A DNA stretch of 16,330 bases from JBCCHY01 sp039028495. Lineage in GTDB: Bacteria > Patescibacteriota > Saccharimonadia > Saccharimonadales > VXPC01. The notes under the pieces are model-generated. The model was not told where the DNA came from, ran no database searches, and saw only the letters and a list, made by a program, of their open reading frames with translations. The DNA lies in the NCBI GenBank assembly GCA_039028495.1, contig JBCCHY010000021.1, positions 1-16,330 of the forward strand. The letters run 5' to 3'. The translations under genes and the position numbers were made by a program. How positions within the stretch are numbered: position 1 is the stretch's first letter; the number at the start of each line of letters is the position of its first letter. Below, piece after piece: positions 12,836 through 16,330 of the stretch.

Positions 12836-14326
12836 TCACTTCTTACGCAGGTACTGGCGGATGATCATGGCTCTTTTATAGCCGACGACACTGGCTAGCT
12901 CTTCTTTGCGAGCCTGCTTGATGCCTTTTAACGAGCCAAATTTACGCAGGAGCTTTTTCTTAGTAACCGCCCCCACGCCAGGTATCTCATCCAGGATGCT
13001 TTGCCTCTGAGCGCCTGTTTTGAGGGTCGAGTGATAATTGACCGCAAAGCGGTGGCTCTCGTCACGTATACGCCTGAGTAAGCTGACTAGATGTGAATTA
13101 GTCGGCAGTCTGACAACTGTGAATTCATCACCCACCTCTACTGTGCCCTGCATAGACCTGACCTGCTCATGATCTACGGAGACATTACTGCCCTGGTTCA
13201 TAACGATTATTTCTTCGTGACGCTTAGCTATACCAATCATCGGCACATCAACATTTAGCCCCCGGGCAACTTCTAACGCTGAGCTAAGCTGACCCTTACC
13301 CCCGTCTATGAGTACTAGGTCTGGCAGACCCCATGACTTTTGATTGCGCTCGCCGAGACGTCTCGTTAGCACTTCTCTCATATGTAGAAAGTCATCGTTA
13401 CCAGGTGAGCGCATTTTGAACTTACGATAGCTACTCTTATCCGACACACCGTTGGTAAAAACCACCATACTGGCGACGGTATTAGTGCCAGACATGTGAC
13501 TGATGTCGTAGCCCTCTATACGTCGTGGTGCTTGTGTCAGCTCAAATATATCCATAAGATCACTCAGGGCATGATCCTTGCTAAGATCCAGATTCTCTTT
13601 ATCCCCAAACACGATATGCGTCGTCAGCGATTTCAAGTTACGCAGCTGGTTGCGTACGATGGCTGCTTTTTCATATTGCTGGGCTTTTGCAAGCTGCTTC
13701 ATCTCTTTCTCCAGATCTTTGACGAGAGCAACTCTGTTGCCCTTTAAGTAAGAAACGAGTGCGGAGAGATTTCGCTTGTATTCAGCCTCGTCATAATCAC
13801 CAGTCTCCGGCCCTGGGCAGAGTCCTATGTGATACTGCAAACAAGCTCTTTTGGGTAGCTGGGAATGGGTAGAGTATGGAAATATTTTGCGTAAATATTT
13901 GAGCGCTTTTCGCAGTGGGTAAGCACCAATGTACGGACCATAATACTCTGCTCCGTCGTCAAGCGGCTGCCGCACAATCGTAACTGTTGGTGCTGTTGAT
14001 TTACGGTCTATGCGTACATAGGTATTGGACTTATCATCACGTTCTAGGATGTTAAATCGCGGTTTGTAACGCTTGATCATCTCTGCCTCTAGGAACAGTG
14101 CTTCGAGTTCGTTGTCCACCTCTACCCAGTCGGTATCTGCTATCTCGGCTATCAGCTTTTGCGTCTTGATATCGGCAGTACGTTTTGTAGAGTTTTGGAA
14201 ATACTGGCGGACACGGTTGTTGAGTCGGGCCGCCTTACCCACATAGATGATCTTGCCTTTTTTATCTCGGTGAAAATACACCCCTGGAGTTTTGGGGAGT
14301 TTTTTCAGCTTGGTCTCAAGCGACAT
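12836..14326 (-). CDS. uvrC: Excinuclease ABC subunit C
   Basis: UvrC makes both incisions around DNA lesions in nucleotide excision repair with UvrA/UvrB. Visible domains: GIY-YIG nuclease (about 13-90; GVY at 15-17, YVG at 28-30, K31, R38, Y42, E75) for the 3' cut; Cys region (about 150-175); UVR motif binding UvrB (about 203-233, EKEMKQLAKAQQYEKAA); RNase H-like nuclease with D274 (EGYDISHMSG), D341 (LIDGGKGQ) and H425 (DESHRFA) for the 5' cut; tandem HhH (443-496). At 496 aa it is about 100 residues shorter than E. coli UvrC. Of the four cluster cysteines known in UvrC only C162 and C170 remain; the flanking two positions are Ser/Thr and Glu (CPGPETG for CxxPCxG). It starts two bases after the stop of the 63-aa membrane protein gene. 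Confidence 0.96.
   Translation of the reverse strand: MSLETKLKKLPKTPGVYFHRDKKGKIIYVGKAARLNNRVRQYFQNSTKRTADIKTQKLIAEIADTDWVEVDNELEALFLEAEMIKRYKPRFNILERDDKSNTYVRIDRKSTAPTVTIVRQPLDDGAEYYGPYIGAYPLRKALKYLRKIFPYSTHSQLPKRACLQYHIGLCPGPETGDYDEAEYKRNLSALVSYLKGNRVALVKDLEKEMKQLAKAQQYEKAAIVRNQLRNLKSLTTHIVFGDKENLDLSKDHALSDLMDIFELTQAPRRIEGYDISHMSGTNTVASMVVFTNGVSDKSSYRKFKMRSPGNDDFLHMREVLTRRLGERNQKSWGLPDLVLIDGGKGQLSSALEVARGLNVDVPMIGIAKRHEEIIVMNQGSNVSVDHEQVRSMQGTVEVGDEFTVVRLPTNSHLVSLLRRIRDESHRFAVNYHSTLKTGAQRQSILDEIPGVGAVTKKKLLRKFGSLKGIKQARKEELASVVGYKRAMIIRQYLRKK
12891..12910 (-). repeat. uvrC-tail repeat, copy A (inside intact uvrC)
   Basis: The 20-bp core lies within the codons for RKEELAS near the uvrC 3' end; identical copies are at 12085-12104 and 11206-11225. 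Confidence 0.9.
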
Positions 14327-14328
14327 GT

Positions 14329-14520
14329 CTATTCTTCTGTAGGCTGTGACTTACTTGAGCCTGAGCGCAGACCAAACGAAGCCCCTAGAGCGGCAGCTCC
14401 GGCTATTACAAGAATGACACCGAATACATTAGCCATGGTGCTGTCGACTATGAGTAGCAGCGCGGAACCAAAACCAGCCATAATGGCTGCCAGATGCGAT
14501 AAAAGAACACTTTTATTCAT
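14329..14520 (-). CDS. Small two-TM membrane protein (63 aa)
   Basis: 63 aa with two hydrophobic segments (about 6-25, LLSHLAAIMAGFGSALLLIV, and 31-51, NVFGVILVIAGAAALGASFGL) and a short hydrophilic C-terminal tail ending SQPTEE. No family is recognised. The ATG at 14520 is preferred because TATAAT ends six bases before it and because a longer frame would overlap trhO. It is the first gene of a unit with uvrC (2-nt gap), although a direct functional link to repair is not implied. Confidence 0.7.
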   Translation of the reverse strand: MNKSVLLSHLAAIMAGFGSALLLIVDSTMANVFGVILVIAGAAALGASFGLRSGSSKSQPTEE

Positions 14521-14526
14521 GAGCCA

Positions 14527-14532
14527 ATTATA
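14527..14532 (-). promoter_or_regulatory. Promoter of the 63-aa protein / uvrC unit
   Basis: TATAAT on the minus strand, six bases before the ATG at 14520. The hexamer contains the TAA stop codon of trhO (14530-14528), so the promoter is embedded in the end of the upstream gene. Confidence 0.6.
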
Positions 14533-15397
14533 CCTCAGTCTTGCGCCGGAGCGAACTGCGCATTGTAGGGTTCGTACAATGAATGTACTCGTCTTCACAC
14601 GCAGTGCAAACTACTATCTGCTTGTTGCAGTCGTCACAGTTAACCTGATTGCTGGAGTGTTTATCGCAGTCTATACATTGACCTAGGTCGTTAGCTTGGT
14701 CAGAAAACGCTAGATTCATACGTTTATCAAACACGTAGCACTTGCCGTCCCAGAATCCATCATCCTTGTATTTCTCACCGTATTTCACAATACCACCATC
14801 CAGATGATAGACCTCATCAAAACCGATGTGTTGCATGTAGGCGCTCAGATATTCGCAGCGAATATCGCCTGTGCAGTAGGTCAGTATCGGCTGATCTCTC
14901 GGCAGTTTATCCAGATACGGTTTGATATCTTTGAACGTCTTGATCTTTGGCGCGACGAGATTTTTTGACTTAAACACACCGATGTCGCTCTCGTACTCGT
15001 TACGGGCATCCAGCACTATTACGTCCGGATTTTCTTCCATATATTTGTGCCACGCATCAGGCCTAAGACCCCTACTCTTGTTAAACACATCGAACTCCTC
15101 GCCCGGAGCCAGTGTGACTAGCTCGTCCCGAACTTTGATTGATAGCTTGGGGAAATCCTCACGCTCGCCACTACTCCATTTGTACTCGATACCTTTAAAC
15201 GCATCAGTCTCGTTCATAGCGCGCTTGTAGGCTTTGAGATCCTCTATATCACCACCTAACGTACCATTTATGCCGTGCTCAGAAATAATAATCCGACCGC
15301 GCAGGTTTAGACGAGTGCAGAGCTCTCTCTGCCAATGCATCGTCATCGTCGGATCAGTTACCGGTGTGAATTTGTAGTAGAGAATGATCTTTTGCAT
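14528..15397 (-). CDS. trhO: tRNA uridine(34) hydroxylase TrhO, rhodanese family
   Basis: TrhO (YceA/UPF0176) performs oxygen-dependent hydroxylation of U34 in certain tRNAs, the first step to 5-(carboxy)methoxyuridine. The 289-aa protein has the acylphosphatase-like N-domain (residues 1-95; SEHGINGTLGG at 39-49 is a family hallmark), the rhodanese domain with LDARNEYE (129-136) and the active-site loop YCTGDIRCE with catalytic C175 (usually CTGGIRCEK), and HLDGGI (198-203). The C-terminal tail carries paired cysteines (C241, C244, C254, C257, C264, C267, C274), as in the family's zinc-binding-like end. The Gly to Asp change in the active loop is a small oddity. It is divergent from the ABC exporter. 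Confidence 0.93.
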   Translation of the reverse strand: MQKIILYYKFTPVTDPTMTMHWQRELCTRLNLRGRIIISEHGINGTLGGDIEDLKAYKRAMNETDAFKGIEYKWSSGEREDFPKLSIKVRDELVTLAPGEEFDVFNKSRGLRPDAWHKYMEENPDVIVLDARNEYESDIGVFKSKNLVAPKIKTFKDIKPYLDKLPRDQPILTYCTGDIRCEYLSAYMQHIGFDEVYHLDGGIVKYGEKYKDDGFWDGKCYVFDKRMNLAFSDQANDLGQCIDCDKHSSNQVNCDDCNKQIVVCTACEDEYIHCTNPTMRSSLRRKTEV

Positions 15398-15399
15398 AT

Positions 15400-15429
15400 T
15401 TAACTAGTGTTAAGTCGGCGTATATTGTA
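15400..15429 (-). promoter_or_regulatory. trhO promoter with a short inverted repeat
   Basis: TACAAT on the minus strand (15429-15424) gives a leader of about 20 nt, unlike the leaderless genes. Between it and the ATG lies the inverted repeat TTAAC-tagt-GTTAA (15400-15413), which could be an operator or a small hairpin over the start. Confidence 0.4.
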
Positions 15430-15453
15430 CTATTAAAGTAAGCTAAATATAAG
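15425..15453 (+). promoter_or_regulatory. Possible promoter of the ABC exporter gene
   Basis: TTGTAC (15425-15430), 17-nt spacer, TATAAG (15448-15453). It overlaps the divergent trhO -10. It would leave a leader of about 65 nt. Confidence 0.35.
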
Positions 15454-15523
15454 TCTTGCACTGACGATGATAAAAGCTGATCACCGTCCTCTGCCAATAG
15501 AAATTAATTGTTAGAGAAAAGAA

Positions 15524-16330
15524 ATGAACTACAAAAAAACACTACTTTGGTACTGGCGTATCTCATCTGACAAGAGATTAATGCTTGGTGGTATTGTCCT
15601 ATTCCAGATAGGTTACATATTGGGCACAGTGTTAACTCCTGTGCTAGAGGCCCATGTACTACAGCGTCTCGTAGATGGAGAGCTCACTGCTGAGTATTTA
15701 ACTTGGTTCGCTGTCGTCTATGTTGTAATCCGCGTTGTCTTATCCGAGCTTTTCTTACGAGCTGCCCTCCACCTGCATCAAGTTGAGTTCACGCAGAACT
15801 TACAGAGAGTACGGCTATACGCCTACAACCACATCATAAATAGAAACGTAAGTTTTCAAAATAACAATTTTTCAGGCGCCTTACTTAACAAAATCAATAC
15901 ATTTGCTTCATCATCTGCAGTGATTAAGGGGCAGCTGATGTTCAACTTTCTACCCACAAGCATAAGCCTGCTCGTTGCCTGTGCTTACGCTCTAATTGCT
16001 TTGCCCTTAGTTGGTGCAGTAACAGTCATAACCTCTACAGCTACAGTAATTTATGCATACCACGCGACGAAGCAACGCTCAAAGTTGAACCGGATTTTTG
16101 CAAAACATAGAAGCAGTGCGGTGGGGCTAATGGCAGATGGCTTGACTAACATCCACGCTGTTAAGGCTGAAGCTAACGAACACGTAGAGGCGGCAATGAC
16201 TTCAAAAAAGCTGCAAGAGACCAGGAATGCTCAATTGAAATCTAATATATATAAGAACTTTAGAATAGATATAGTCACGTCCCTTTCCGCTAAAGTTGTA
16301 CAAACAACAGCCCTAATCGCTGCAGCACAC
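15524..16330 (+). CDS. ABC exporter, N-terminal membrane domain (partial)
   Basis: The frame is open from the ATG to the window edge (269 codons). It shows the type IV (ABC_membrane) exporter layout: a cytoplasmic N-terminus (NYKKTLLWYWRISSDKR), TM1 (about 22-42), an extracellular VLQRLVDGEL segment, TM2 (about 60-85), the RVRLYAYNHIINRNVSFQNNN coupling segment corresponding to the family's elbow (usually lLs.plsFFd.n.tG.l.sri), TM3/TM4 (about 142-180), and the helix HRSSAVGLMADGLTNIHAVKAEANE typical of exporters (usually ...L.E.l.gi..vKaf..E.). The ATPase domain would follow outside the window, so the substrate (lipid, peptide or drug) cannot be told. Only AGAGAAAAG is available as a weak SD. 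Confidence 0.85.
   Translation, partial: MNYKKTLLWYWRISSDKRLMLGGIVLFQIGYILGTVLTPVLEAHVLQRLVDGELTAEYLTWFAVVYVVIRVVLSELFLRAALHLHQVEFTQNLQRVRLYAYNHIINRNVSFQNNNFSGALLNKINTFASSSAVIKGQLMFNFLPTSISLLVACAYALIALPLVGAVTVITSTATVIYAYHATKQRSKLNRIFAKHRSSAVGLMADGLTNIHAVKAEANEHVEAAMTSKKLQETRNAQLKSNIYKNFRIDIVTSLSAKVVQTTALIAAAH

Noticed and set aside
12809..12836. AT-rich hairpin followed by T run, read on the plus strand after uvrC's 3' end
   Set aside because: It would terminate plus-strand transcription, but no plus-strand gene precedes it, and the stem (AAAGTT/AACTTT) is weak. On the minus strand it lacks a T run.
14159..14686. 175-codon plus-strand frame across uvrC, the 63-aa gene and trhO
   Set aside because: It is antisense to three supported genes; its hydrophobic end is the complement of the Cys-rich TrhO tail.
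1..16330. CRISPR array, insertion sequence, prophage or alternative UGA code
   Set aside because: No regularly spaced repeats, transposase or phage structural genes are present. The holin-like protein belongs to a common chromosomal family, and TGA terminates uvrC and the holin-like gene normally.

Overview
The window suggests a small-genome Patescibacteria/CPR bacterium, most likely Candidatus Saccharibacteria (TM7). This is inferred from the gene set (TfoX_N protein, SecG next to an anchored oligopeptide-binding protein, a FAD/D-lactate-type oxidase, RlmH, a short UvrC of 496 aa, TrhO), the dense packing and the many unrecognised short genes. There is no rRNA or ribosomal protein here to prove it. 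TGA acts as a normal stop (the holin-like gene and uvrC end in TGA), which argues against the UGA-Gly lineages SR1 and Gracilibacteria.

Layout. Positions 1-384 hold the first codons of a minus-strand gene leaving the window and a strongly structured element closed by a perfect 13-bp stem (148-382). Next comes a secreted coiled-coil M23 peptidase (385-1578, minus) whose catalytic domain is in circularly permuted order, divergent from a TfoX_N protein (1626-1955, plus). A small plus-strand gene (2000-2298) is split by a frameshift exactly at an A AAA AAC heptamer. tRNA-Val(TAC) and its terminator, a secreted acidic protein (2501-3340, minus), tRNA-Leu(GAG) and a bidirectional terminator follow. 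A two-gene minus unit (3568-5361) comes next; one member carries a Coq4-like HDxxH motif. The minus operon 9467 to 5395 encodes a 4-TM holin-like protein, SecG, a membrane-anchored peptide-binding protein and an FAD oxidase. RlmH (plus) diverges from it.

Between rlmH and uvrC (9955-12774) lie four unrecognised genes, mostly each with its own promoter. Two degraded copies of the 3' end of uvrC lie in this stretch, so the order reads uvrC tail - orphan gene - uvrC tail remnant - orphan gene - uvrC tail remnant. The remnants differ from the present uvrC tail largely at synonymous sites, so they look like tails of other lineages' uvrC left by repeated gain or replacement of genes at this locus. 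The last remnant is an intact 43-codon reading frame. The right end holds trhO, a 63-aa membrane protein and uvrC (minus), then the start of an ABC exporter (plus).

Expression. At least ten genes have a TATAAT-like -10 element ending 6-8 nt before the ATG, often with a TGn extension and no Shine-Dalgarno. Leaderless mRNAs therefore appear to be the default for first genes, while internal operon genes rely on overlap, adjacency or an SD. CTAG, usually rare in bacteria, is common. The items most worth a second look are the uvrC-tail locus, the frameshift gene, the structured element and the permuted peptidase.
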